Shown: positions 53,532 through 61,910 of the stretch, one piece after another
Layout of the letters: the number at the start of each line of letters is the position of its first letter
How positions within the stretch are numbered: position 1 is the first letter of the stretch
Assembly (NCBI RefSeq): GCF_003287935.1
Contig: NZ_CP030287.1
Span: 6,909,227-6,973,226, forward strand
Source of the DNA: Streptomyces sp. ICC1
GTDB taxonomy: Bacteria; Actinomycetota; Actinomycetes; Streptomycetales; Streptomycetaceae
Reading direction: 5' to 3'
DNA: 64,000 bases
Notes under the pieces: model-generated
Told to the model about the DNA's origin: nothing
Databases searched by the model: none
What the model saw: only the letters and a program-made list of their open reading frames with translations
Translations under genes and position numbers: made by a program

Positions 53532-54416
53532 GTGGCGTCCAATGTCAATCCCACCGTCCGACGCCGCCGACTGGGCATGGAGTTGCGCAAGCTCCGCGAG
53601 GACAAGGGCATGACGGCCGAACAGGTCGCAGAGCGCCTGCTCGTCTCCCAGTCCAAGATCAGCCGACTGGAGAACGGCCGACGCTCCATCAGCCAGCGCG
53701 ACGTCCGCGATCTGTGCGACGTCTACGAGGTCGAGGACCGGCGGCTCGTCGACTCCCTCATGCAGATGGCCAAGGACTCCCGCCAGCAAGGTTGGTGGCA
53801 CGCCTTCGGCGACATCCCGTACAGCGTCTACATCGGCCTGGAAACGGACGCCGCCAGCCTGCGCACCTACGAGCCCTTGGTGGTGCCGGGGCTGCTCCAG
53901 ACCCCGGAGTACGCCCAGTCGCTCGTCCGGGGCGCATGGCCGGAGACCGCTCCGACCGACGTGGAGAAGCGCGTACAGGTCCGAATGCACCGCCAGAAGC
54001 GGCTCTGGGAGACCGACAACAGCAATCCGGAGATCGGGCCGCTGCGGCTTTGGGCGGTCATCGACGAGGCGGCCCTGCGGCGTCACGTGGGTGATGCCCA
54101 GCTCATGATCCGGCAGCTGGAGTACTTGATAGAGCAGTCGGAGAAGCCGCACGTCACGGTCCAGGTGATGCCCTTCTCGATGGGAGCGCACCCGGGCGTC
54201 AACGGCCAGTACGCCATTCTGGAATTCCCGGACGCGTCCGACTCGACCGTCGTCTACATCGAGGGCGTGACGAGCGACCTGTACCTGGAGAAGGCCAACG
54301 ACGTGCAGAAATACAGCGTGATGTACGAACATTTGCGCGCACAGGCCCACAATGTGGACCAGACGCGGCAGTTCATCTCGCGCATCATCGACGATTTCGC
54401 GAGCAAGGAGAACTGA
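53532..54416 (+). CDS. XRE-family regulator with DUF5753 (WhiJ-like), second copy
   Basis: A 294-residue protein with an HTH (GMELRKLREDKGMTAEQVAE, SKISRLENGRRSISQRD) at about 12-70 and the DUF5753 domain (VVPGLLQTPEYAQSLVRG, LWAVIDEAALRRHVG, VQVMPFSMGAHPG). It shares architecture with the regulator at 27.2 kb. The GTG start is 8 bp after GGAGGTG. A DUF397 gene follows 193 bp downstream with its own likely promoter; no HATPase gene is adjacent here. Confidence 0.92.
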   Translation: MASNVNPTVRRRRLGMELRKLREDKGMTAEQVAERLLVSQSKISRLENGRRSISQRDVRDLCDVYEVEDRRLVDSLMQMAKDSRQQGWWHAFGDIPYSVYIGLETDAASLRTYEPLVVPGLLQTPEYAQSLVRGAWPETAPTDVEKRVQVRMHRQKRLWETDNSNPEIGPLRLWAVIDEAALRRHVGDAQLMIRQLEYLIEQSEKPHVTVQVMPFSMGAHPGVNGQYAILEFPDASDSTVVYIEGVTSDLYLEKANDVQKYSVMYEHLRAQAHNVDQTRQFISRIIDDFASKEN

Positions 54417-54483
54417 GGCTCAACAAAAGGCCGGTACGGTACACCGTCACTCCCCGGCCACAGAAGGCCTAAATGGAATATGC

Positions 54484-54499
54484 CACTCGGTCGGGTGAA
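54484..54499 (+). promoter_or_regulatory. 16-bp element CACTCGGTCGGGTGAA, copy 2
   Basis: Identical over 16 bases to the element at 28727-28742. It lies 110 bp before the DUF397 start, in the gap between the XRE and DUF397 genes, where a separate promoter is expected. Confidence 0.5.
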
Positions 54500-54609
54500 C
54501 GCCCCCGACACCTGCCGGAACCTGCGGGTAGCGTCGATCACGTCGGTCGGAGAAATGGCCGACAGGACACCGGGATCCACCGGTACTACTCGCTGAACCG
54601 GAGAGAAAC

Positions 54610-54819
54610 ATGGCCATTCGTCAGGGTTCCACGGAAAACTGGATCAAGTCCTCGTACTCCGCCAACGGCGCCTGCGTCGAGGTCAAGTCCCCCGTCATGG
54701 AGGCCATCGCGGTCCGCGACTCGAAGGTGCAGGACGGTCCGTCCCTCACCTTCGCGCCCGGCTCCTGGACCTCGTTCGTCGCCGAGGTGACCGAGGGCCG
54801 GCTGGGACGCCTCGCCTGA
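54610..54819 (+). CDS. DUF397 protein, second copy
   Basis: A 69-residue DUF397 protein of normal length: WIKSSYSANGACVEVKSP, VRDSKVQDGPSLTF and SWTSFVAEV. It is the cognate partner expected for the XRE regulator before it. Unlike the copy at 27.0 kb, its core motif is single. GGAGAGAAAC precedes the ATG. Confidence 0.92.
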   Translation: MAIRQGSTENWIKSSYSANGACVEVKSPVMEAIAVRDSKVQDGPSLTFAPGSWTSFVAEVTEGRLGRLA

Positions 54820-55080
54820 ACGTCGAGGCGAACGTCCCAGCCCGCCGACAGACGAACAGCGCCACCAGCACGACACGCAGGACCAGCAGGATCCGCACCA
54901 CCAGCACGACCAGTACCACCAGCACCACCGCACCACTGACTGGAGCCCTCTCGACCGGCCCGCCGTCCTGGCCGAGGGGGCTCGGCCATGTCCGCACGCG
55001 GGGCGCGCGGAGGCCGTACCCGGGCCCGTACGCGGGAGCCGCACACGGGGGCCCGCACGGCGCCCCCGGCGGCCGCCCCG
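54820..55080. other. Non-coding, low-complexity stretch
   Basis: About 260 bp dominated by CACCAG/CAGCAC-type triplets and then GC-rich sequence. No gene, RNA or clear terminator was recognised. Confidence 0.5.
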
Positions 55081-55129
55081 GCTAGCGGCTAGCGGCTAGC
55101 GGCTAGCGGCTAGCGGCTAGCGGCTAGCG
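55081..55129. repeat. Seven exact copies of the heptamer GCTAGCG over a stop codon
   Basis: The last copy contains the TAG stop of the gene that ends here. Because the unit is 7 bp long, successive TAG triplets fall in all three frames within 21 bp, closing every reading frame leaving the gene. Confidence 0.9.
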
Positions 55130-55969
55130 CAACCGGTCCACGTACCGGTCGGTCCCCGGCACCGTCGGGATGAACGGCGCCACCAGCTCCACCCGCCCCA
55201 GCCCCGTCTCCGCGACCTCCGCGTCCAGCCCCTGGAAGCGGTCCCAGCAGGTGCGCGGGTCGGTCTCGAGGAACCACAGCAGGGTCAGCCGGGTGTCGAC
55301 CCCCTCCACCTGCTTCACGTACGTCATCCGGTCGCCGGGCAGCGGCGTCGGCCGGAAGACCGTGACCATCGCGGCCGGGGAGCCGGCCAGCCGCTTCGGC
55401 AGGGCGCGCGAGCGCAGCCACTCCAGCAGCTCGGCCCGCTGCTCCGGCCCCTCGGCGTCGACGACCTGGACGACGAGCCCGCCGTAGGGGTGGTCGAGGG
55501 CGTGGAAGTCGCGGGGACCGGCGGCGCCGTCGCGGTAGACGGTGGCCTCGTGGTCCTGGAACGCGGTGAAGACGTGGGTGCGGTCCTGGTAGACGCGCCC
55601 GTCGCGGTTGAGCCGCTTGTTGATGCCGACGGTCCACTTCATGTGCTCGTCGTAGCGGCCCTCGGTGACCCAGTACGTGGATATGTAGCACCCGGCCGTG
55701 ACGGGCTGGGCGACCGCCGACTTCTCCGGGTAGCGCAGCTCCTGGAGGTCCCGGGTGGCGACCCAGCGGCGGCCGGCGAACATCCAGGGCATGGCCATGG
55801 CGCCCGCGTAGTAGTGGTCGTCCTCGTACCAGCGGTTGTACGCGAACTCGTGGCCCGGGTGCGGTTCGACCATCGTGATCAGCGCGTGGCCGGGGTGGAC
55901 TCCGTAGGGGCCGACCGAGGCGAGCTCGGCGTAGTCGTCGGCCCGGGTGTTCCGCTCGTCTGCTGTCAT
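55124..55969 (-). CDS. EthD-like dimeric-barrel protein of unknown function
   Basis: A 281-residue protein that seems to contain two ferredoxin-like halves: an N-terminal half with HPGHEFAYNRWYEDDHYYAGAMAMPW and a C-terminal half with MTYVKQVEGVDTRLTLLWFLETDP. The NRWYEDDHY segment resembles the start of EthD/YCII-type dimeric alpha-beta barrels. No catalytic residue can be assigned. It is divergent from the aminotransferase gene, with about 130 bp between them. Confidence 0.65.
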   Translation of the reverse strand: MTADERNTRADDYAELASVGPYGVHPGHALITMVEPHPGHEFAYNRWYEDDHYYAGAMAMPWMFAGRRWVATRDLQELRYPEKSAVAQPVTAGCYISTYWVTEGRYDEHMKWTVGINKRLNRDGRVYQDRTHVFTAFQDHEATVYRDGAAGPRDFHALDHPYGGLVVQVVDAEGPEQRAELLEWLRSRALPKRLAGSPAAMVTVFRPTPLPGDRMTYVKQVEGVDTRLTLLWFLETDPRTCWDRFQGLDAEVAETGLGRVELVAPFIPTVPGTDRYVDRLR

Positions 55970-56098
55970 GGGAGACGGTCTAGCTGATGCGACGTCAGAT
56001 GGGGAGTCCCCGGCGGGCAGTTCAGCATCCGATACATAGATGGCGTCTACACCTTCACGGGGCTACGATGCGCGCACCCGCCTCCCGAAGGAGCTCCC

Positions 56099-57301
56099 GT
56101 GCCCGCCTCCACCGTCGGCCTCGCCCCCGCCCCGCCGCCGCCTTTGGCCGCCCGCGTCCGCACGACCGCGCCCTCGGCCGTACGCGAGATCCTCGCCGTC
56201 ACCGCCCGGCCCGGCATGATCTCCTTCGCCGGCGGCCTGCCCGCGCCCGAGCTCTTCGACGCCGAGGGGCTGCGGGCCGCGTACACCACCGTCCTCACCC
56301 GCTCGGCCCGCCGCGCGCTCCAGTACTCGACCACCGAGGGCGCCCCGGAACTGCGCGCGGCCGTGGCCCGGCGGTTCGACGGGCGCGGACTGGCGACCAC
56401 CGGGGACGACGTACTGATCACCACCGGCTCCCAGCAGGGGCTCGGCCTGATCGCGACGGCACTGATCGAGCCGGGCGACACGGTCCTCGTCGAGAACCCC
56501 ACCTACCTGGCCGCGCTCCAGGGGTTCGCGCTCGCGGGCGCCCGCGTGGTCCCCGTGCCGTGCGACGGCGAGGGCATCCTCCCGGACGCCCTGGAGGAGC
56601 TCGTCGCGCGCGAGCGCCCCAAGCTGCTCTACACCGTCCCCACCTTCCAGAACCCGACCGGCCGCACCCTCCCGTCCGACCGCAGGGCGGCGGTCGCGGC
56701 CGTCGCGGCCCGGCTCGGACTGTGGCTGCTGGAGGACGACCCGTACGGGGACCTGCGCTACGAGGGCTGCGACATCCCGTGGCTCGCCGCGCACCCGGGC
56801 GCGGAGGACCGTACGGCCCTGCTCGGCAGCTTCTCGAAGGTGATGGCGCCGGGGGTCAGACTGGGCTGGCTGCGCGCACCGGCGGCGCTGCTGCGCGGGG
56901 CGGTGCTCGCGAAGCAGGCGGCGGACCTGCACACCTCGACGGTGGACCAGCTCGCGGCGGCGGAGTACCTGCGGACGGCGGACCTGTCCGCGCACATCGC
57001 CCGGGTCCGGGAGGCGTACCGCGGCCGACGCGACACACTCCTGTCGGGCCTGGCGTCGGCGCTCCCGGCGGGCTCGACGTGGAACCGCCCGGAGGGCGGC
57101 ATGTTCGTCTGGGCCCGCCTCCCGCAGGGCCACGACGCGACGACCCTGCTGCGCGCGGCGACCGCCGCGGGCGTGGCCTTCGTCCCCGGAGCCCCGTTCT
57201 TCGCCGGCTCCCCGGACCCCAGAACCCTCCGCCTGTCGTTCACGACGCACACGGAGACGGAGATCGCCGAGGGCCTGCGGCGGCTGGCGGCGGCGGGTCA
57301 C
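56099..57301 (+). CDS. PLP-dependent aminotransferase (MocR/2-aminoadipate type) without a stop codon of its own
   Basis: About 400 residues of class I/II aminotransferase: ISFAGGLPAPELFD, ITTGSQQGLGLIATALIEPGD, the tyrosine/proline region YTVPTFQNPTGRTL, EDDPYGDLRYEG, and the PLP lysine in LGSFSKVMAPGVRLGW. The GTG start is backed by GAAGGAG. The fold is complete up to EIAEGLRRLAAA, but the frame then stays open for another 875 codons, crossing the next gene out of frame and ending only at the stop of the LacI gene. A one-base change in the GCGGCGGCGGG run would give SQEV-stop at 57310-57312. The lost stop is therefore a small indel or part of the junction that follows. Confidence 0.8.
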
Positions 57302-57308
57302 AGGAAGT

Positions 57309-57620
57309 GTGAGAGGTCGACTGCCGGGAGGGGGCCGGGGGGGAGGGCGACGCGGAGGATCAGGAGGAGGCCTGGGACGGCAACCCAGCGGACGGCGGGC
57401 CGTGATGTCCACCGCCTTCACCGGCCAGGCCATCGCCACCGGCTTCGACCGCCGGTACGGGGTCCTCAAGCGGCTCGGGGCCTCGCCGCTGCCGCGCTGG
57501 GCGCTGATGGCGGCCAAGACCCTGCCGGTGCTGGTCACCGACGTGCTCCTGATCGCGCTGCTGACGGCGCTCGCCTGCGCGCTGGGCTGGTCCCCGAACG
57601 GCGACCCGGTGGCGGTGGCC
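57309..57620 (+). pseudogene. Internal fragment of an ABC-2 type transporter permease
   Basis: After about 30 codons of Gly/Arg-rich polypurine sequence the frame reads VMSTAFTGQAIATGFDRRYG, then LKRLGASPLPRW and a membrane helix VLVTDVLLIALLTALACALG, ending at GWSPNGDPVAVAA. This matches the interior of ABC-2 (DrrB-like) permeases. Both the N-terminal helix and the C-terminal four helices are absent, and the frame runs straight into alpha-galactosidase sequence. It is a gene fragment, in frame with the hydrolase. Confidence 0.65.
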
Positions 57621-58886
57621 GCGCGGATCCTGCGCGCCCGGTTCCGCGCCGAGCTCGCCCCCATGCCGGTGCCCGAAGCGGCCCGCACCCCCGTCTACTC
57701 CACCTGGTACGCCTTCAACCAGGACGTCAGCGCGGCCGCCGTCGAAACCCAGGCCGAACTGGCCGCCGGCCTCGGCTGCGGCGCACTCATCCTGGACGAC
57801 GGCTGGCAGGAGCTGGGCCACGGCCGCGGCTACGCCGGCTGCGGCGACTGGCGCCCCGACCGGGCCAAGTTCCCCGACTTCGCCGGGCACGTGGCCCGCG
57901 TCCGCGCCCACGGGCTGAGCTACCTGGCCTGGGTGGCGCCCCTGCTGCTCGGCCCCGGAGCCGCCGGCCACGGCCGGTGGGCGCACTGCGCGCCCGCCCC
58001 CGCCACCGTGCCCGGCGCGCACGTGCTCGACCCGCGCCGCCCCGAGGTGCGCGCCCACGTGGTCCGGCTCTGCGTCCGGCTGGTCCGGGAGTACGGACTC
58101 GACGGACTCAAGCTCGACTTCCTCGACCAGGCCATGGTGTACGCGGACGACGGCGCGGGCGATGTCGGACGGGCCATGGTGGCCCTGCTGACGGACCTCC
58201 GGCAGGCCCTGGAAGCCGTCCGCCCCGGGCTGCTCCTCGAACTGCGCCAGCCCTACACGGGACCGGGCATGGCCCCCTTCGGCAACATGCTGCGCTCCTT
58301 CGACTGCCCGGCCGACGCGACCGCCAACCGGGTCCGCACCCTCGACACCGCCCTGCTCGCCGTCGGCGGGGCCGTCCACTCCGACATGCTCCTGTGGTCG
58401 CCCGACGCGCCCGTGGCCGCGGTGGCCCGGCAGCTGATCGGGGCCCTGCACGCGGTGCCGCAGATCTCCGTACGACTGGACCGGGTACCGGCGGCGCACC
58501 GGGAGGCGGTGGGCTTCTGGCTGCGGCAGTGGCGCCTGCACCGGGAGCTGTTGCTCGACGGGGAGGTCGAGCCGGGACGGCCCGACGAGCTGTACCCGCT
58601 GGTGCGGGCGAGCGCCGGGGACCGCTGCCTGATCAGCGTGCACGGAGACCGGGTCGTCCCGCTGGACTTCTCCGCGCACCGCCGCTTCCACCTGGTCAAC
58701 GGCTCGGACCGGGACCGGGTGATGGTGGAGGTGCGGGGCGGCGGGGGCCGGGTCGAGGGAGTGGTCCACGGGCCGGACGGCCGTATCATGGACGGTCCGC
58801 CGTCGTTCCTGGCGGAGGGAGCTCGCTCGCTGGCGGTGCCGCGCGGCGGTCTGGCATCGCTCACGATCACGGAAGGACCGCGATGA
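57621..58886 (+). pseudogene. GH36-like alpha-galactosidase, 5'-truncated and fused to a permease fragment
   Basis: About 420 residues of the (beta/alpha)8 catalytic domain plus the small C-terminal domain: RTPVYSTWYAFNQD, GALILDDGWQELG, the nucleophile aspartate in LDGLKLDFLDQ, and NMLRSFDCPADATANRVR. The N-terminal beta-sandwich (some 200-300 residues in family members) is missing. Family-like sequence starts near RARFRAELAPMPVPEAA, directly after the permease fragment. The catalytic core is intact, so activity is not excluded if translated. The stop overlaps the ATG of the LacI gene, the normal arrangement for a sugar-utilisation operon. Confidence 0.75.
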
Positions 58887-59926
58887 AGGTCGGGATCACC
58901 GAGGTCGCAGCTCGAGCCCAGGTCAGCGAGGCGACCGTCAGCCGGGTGATCAACCGACGCCAGGGCGTGTCGAAGAAGACCCGCGACGCGGTCGAACAGG
59001 CCATGGCGGAGGTCGGCTACGAACGGCAGACGCAGGGCCAACTGGTGGCCGTGATCACCGAGTTCGTGTCGAACCCGTTCTTCGCGGACGTGGCCGAGCG
59101 CATCGAGTCGGCGCTCGCCCCGCACGGACTGAAGACGGTCCTGTGTCCCGCCTTCCCGGGTGGGGTGCAGGAGCGGGACTTCATCTCCGCGCTCGTCGAC
59201 AAGGGGGTCGCCGCGGTCGTCTTCCTGTCCGCGTCCAACACCGTCGAGGGCGCCGACACCGAGACGTACGAACTGCTGCGCCAGCGCAGGGTCCCCTACG
59301 TGGGGATCAACGGGGAGTTCGCCGACGGCGTGCCCACCCCGGTCTTCTCCACGGACGACGCGCTCGCGGCGGAACTGGCCGTCGACCACCTCCACCGGCT
59401 GGGCCACCGCCGGATCGGGATGGCCTCGGGTCCGGCGGGCAACCAGCCCGCCGACCGCCGGGTACGGGGCTTCCTGGAGGCCATGGCCAAGCGCGGCATC
59501 GAGGAGCCGGAGCGCTGGGTGGTCCGCCAGTCCTACACGGTGGAGGGCGGCCAGGCCGCCGTCGGCCCGCTGCTGGCGCTCGGCGCCACCGCGATCGTCG
59601 CGGCCAGCGACTACATGGCCCTCGGCGCGATCCGCGGCGTCCGCCGCCAGGGCCGCACGGTGCCCGGTGACGTCTCCGTCGTGGGCTACGACGGTTCGGC
59701 CATCACCGAGTTCACCGATCCGCCCCTGACCACGGTGCGCCAGCCCGCCGACCGGCTCGCGCTGGAGGTGGGCCGCAGCGTGCTGGCCCTGGTCAGCAAC
59801 AGGGACGTGCCGACGGGGGAGCTGCTGTTCGACCCCGAGCTGGTCATCCGGGCCACCACCGGACCCGCCCCGGCGCAACCGGCTCCTGCGCAACCTGCCC
59901 CTGCGCAACCGGCTCCGGAGGCCTAG
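58883..59926 (+). CDS. LacI-family transcriptional regulator
   Basis: A 347-residue regulator: an N-terminal HTH and hinge (ITEVAARAQVSEATVSRVIN), then a periplasmic-binding-like effector domain (VAVITEFVSNPFFADVAERI, LVDKGVAAVVFLSAS, GHRRIGMASGPAGNQPADRR, VSVVGYDGSAITEF). The C-terminus ends in a Pro/Ala/Gln repeat (PAPAQ four times). Coupled by ATGA to the alpha-galactosidase, it probably controls galactoside use. Its stop shares the four bases CTAG with the convergent DeoR gene. Confidence 0.92.
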   Translation: MKVGITEVAARAQVSEATVSRVINRRQGVSKKTRDAVEQAMAEVGYERQTQGQLVAVITEFVSNPFFADVAERIESALAPHGLKTVLCPAFPGGVQERDFISALVDKGVAAVVFLSASNTVEGADTETYELLRQRRVPYVGINGEFADGVPTPVFSTDDALAAELAVDHLHRLGHRRIGMASGPAGNQPADRRVRGFLEAMAKRGIEEPERWVVRQSYTVEGGQAAVGPLLALGATAIVAASDYMALGAIRGVRRQGRTVPGDVSVVGYDGSAITEFTDPPLTTVRQPADRLALEVGRSVLALVSNRDVPTGELLFDPELVIRATTGPAPAQPAPAQPAPAQPAPEA

Positions 59927-59933
59927 GCCTCCG
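59916..59933. other. Perfect 18-bp palindrome carrying the stop codons of two convergent genes
   Basis: CGGAGGCCTAGGCCTCCG is fully self-complementary. Its centre CTAG supplies TAG for the LacI gene on one strand and TAG for the DeoR gene on the other, and both proteins end in Glu-Ala. With no loop it is a poor terminator. Confidence 0.85.
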
Positions 59934-60732
59934 CGCCCGCCACCATCAGTTCGCCCACGCTCTCCGCGAGGACGGCGCGGGCCGCGGCCGGCATGCCCGC
60001 GTCCGTGACGAACCAGTCGGCGCGGTCCAGCGCCGCGAACCCGCTGAGCCCGACCACTCCCCACTTGCTGTGGTCGGCCACGACGGCGATCCGCCGTGCC
60101 GAGGCGACCAGGGCCCGGTTGGTCTGGGCCTCCGTGAGGTTGGGCGTGGTCAGCCCGGCCTCTTCGGTCACCCCGTGCGCGCCCAGGACCAGCAGGTCCA
60201 CGTGGAGGGAGCCGATCACCAGGTCGGCGAGCGGGCCGACCAGCGCGGCCGAGGGGGTGGGGGAGCCGCCGGTGAGCAGCAGGGTGGGGGCCGCGCCCCC
60301 GCCGCCCTGGCCGGCGGCCCGCACCAGCTCGGCGACGGGCAGGGAGTTGGTGACGATGGTGAGCCGCGGAACGCCGAGCAGCCGGGCGGCGACGGCGTAC
60401 GCGGTGGTGCCGCCCGAGACCGCGACCACGCTGCCCGGTTCCACCAGGGTCGCGGCCGTCGCCGCGATGGCGGCCTTTGCGGCCCCCTCCAGATCGGACT
60501 TGGCGTCGAATCCGGGCTCGTGTCCGCTGGCCTGGACGGTGGCGACGGCGCCGCCGTGCACCTTCTCCACGGCGCCGCCGCGGGCGAGCGCGTCCAGGTC
60601 CCGGCGGACCGTCATGTCGGAGACGCCGAGCAGTCCGACCAGGTCGGCCACCCGCACCGAGCCGTCGCGGCGCACCGCGTCGAGGATGAACGCGCGTCGC
60701 TGGTGGGCCAGCTGCGCAGCCTGCTCGGCCAC
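59923..60732 (-). CDS. DeoR-family transcriptional regulator
   Basis: A 269-residue protein: an HTH (RVADLVGLLGVSDMTVRRDL) at about 26-46, then the DeoRC sugar-phosphate-sensing domain (VAVSGGTTAYAVAARL, TIVTNSLPVAELV, ALVASARRIAVVADHSKWG). It is divergent from galT with 128 bp between starts, so it most likely regulates the gal operon in response to a phosphorylated sugar. GTG start. Confidence 0.92.
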   Translation of the reverse strand: MAEQAAQLAHQRRAFILDAVRRDGSVRVADLVGLLGVSDMTVRRDLDALARGGAVEKVHGGAVATVQASGHEPGFDAKSDLEGAAKAAIAATAATLVEPGSVVAVSGGTTAYAVAARLLGVPRLTIVTNSLPVAELVRAAGQGGGGAAPTLLLTGGSPTPSAALVGPLADLVIGSLHVDLLVLGAHGVTEEAGLTTPNLTEAQTNRALVASARRIAVVADHSKWGVVGLSGFAALDRADWFVTDAGMPAAARAVLAESVGELMVAGAEA

Positions 60733-60826
60733 GAGATCACTCCCGGGTATGGGGAAAACCGGTCGGAAAGCAACAACATAGCATGGGCGTGCTGTTTGTT
60801 TCTGAAGGAATGATCACGCCAGACTG

Positions 60827-60854
60827 TTGATTTACTTGCGGAACTGTTTAATCT
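60827..60854 (+). promoter_or_regulatory. Probable galT promoter, leaderless transcript
   Basis: TTGATT, a 16-bp spacer and TAATCT form a reasonable vegetative promoter whose -10 ends 6 bp before the galT GTG. There is no ribosome binding site in those bases, so the mRNA probably begins at or next to the start codon. The repeated CTGTT elements nearby (60792, 60824, 60844) are candidate sites for the divergent DeoR protein. Confidence 0.5.
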
Positions 60855-60860
60855 TGGCGT

Positions 60861-61910
60861 GTGAAGAAGACCCTCGCGAAACTCGCGGACGGCCGTGAAC
60901 TGATCTACTTCGACCACGACGAGAGCGCCGTGCGCGACGCCCCCGACCAGCGCCCGCTGGACCGCGTGAGCAGTCACCCGGAACTGCGGCGCGACGAGGC
61001 GACCGGCGACTGGATCACGATCGCCTCCCACCGGCAGGCCCGCACCTACCACCCGCCCGCCGGCGAGTGCCCGCTGTGCCCCTCCCGGGACGGCCGGCTC
61101 GGCGAGATCCCCGCCGCCGACTACGAGGTCGCCGTCTTCGAGAACCGCTTCCCCTCCCTCGCGGGCGAGGCCGGACGCTGCGAGGTCGTCTGCTTCACCC
61201 CGGACCACGAGGCCGCCTTCGCCGACCTCACCCCCGCCGCCGCCCGCCTGGTCCTGGACGCGTGGACCGACCGCACCGCGGAGCTCTCCGCCCTCCCCGG
61301 CGTCGAGCAGGTGTACTGCTTCGAGAACCGCGGGGCCGAGATCGGCGTGACGCTCGCCCACCCGCACGGCCAGATCTACGCCTTCCCCTTCGTCACGCCG
61401 CGCACCGCCAAGATGACGGCCGCCGCGGCCGCCCACCGCGCCACCACCGGCCGCAACCTCTTCGAGGACCTGCTGACGGGAGCCCGCGCCGCCACCGAGC
61501 GGGTGGTGACCGCCGGGGATCACTGGACCGCCTTCGTGCCGTACGCCGCCCGCTGGCCGTACGAGGTCCACCTCTACCCGCACCGCCGCGTCCCCGACCT
61601 GACCTGCCTCACCGAGGCCGAGCGCGCCGAGTTCCCGGGCGTCTACCTGGACCTGCTGCGCCGCTTCGACCGGCTGTTCCCCGTACCGGGGCAGCCGCAG
61701 GGGCCGACCCCCACGCCGTACATCTCCGCATGGCACCAGGCGCCCCGCACCCAGGGCGGGGAACTGGCCCTGCACCTCGAACTGTTCACCGTCCGCCGGA
61801 CCGCCGACAAGCTCAAGTTCCTCGCCGGGACGGAGTCCGGGACGGAGGCGTTCATCAACGACGTGGCCCCCGAGGCGGCCGCGCGCAGACTTCGGGAGGC
61901 CCTGGCGTGA
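60861..61910 (+). CDS. galT: Galactose-1-phosphate uridylyltransferase
   Basis: A 349-residue GalT of the Leloir pathway, exchanging UMP between UDP-glucose and galactose-1-phosphate. The active site is AHPHGQIYAFP with the nucleophilic histidine; the zinc site starts with CPLCPS near residue 69, and FENRFPSLAGEAG and CFENRGAEIGVTLAHPH are family hallmarks. GTG start. The stop overlaps the galK start (GTGA). galE, which sits between galT and galK in the classical Streptomyces gal operon, is not here. Confidence 0.95.
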   Translation: MKKTLAKLADGRELIYFDHDESAVRDAPDQRPLDRVSSHPELRRDEATGDWITIASHRQARTYHPPAGECPLCPSRDGRLGEIPAADYEVAVFENRFPSLAGEAGRCEVVCFTPDHEAAFADLTPAAARLVLDAWTDRTAELSALPGVEQVYCFENRGAEIGVTLAHPHGQIYAFPFVTPRTAKMTAAAAAHRATTGRNLFEDLLTGARAATERVVTAGDHWTAFVPYAARWPYEVHLYPHRRVPDLTCLTEAERAEFPGVYLDLLRRFDRLFPVPGQPQGPTPTPYISAWHQAPRTQGGELALHLELFTVRRTADKLKFLAGTESGTEAFINDVAPEAAARRLREALA

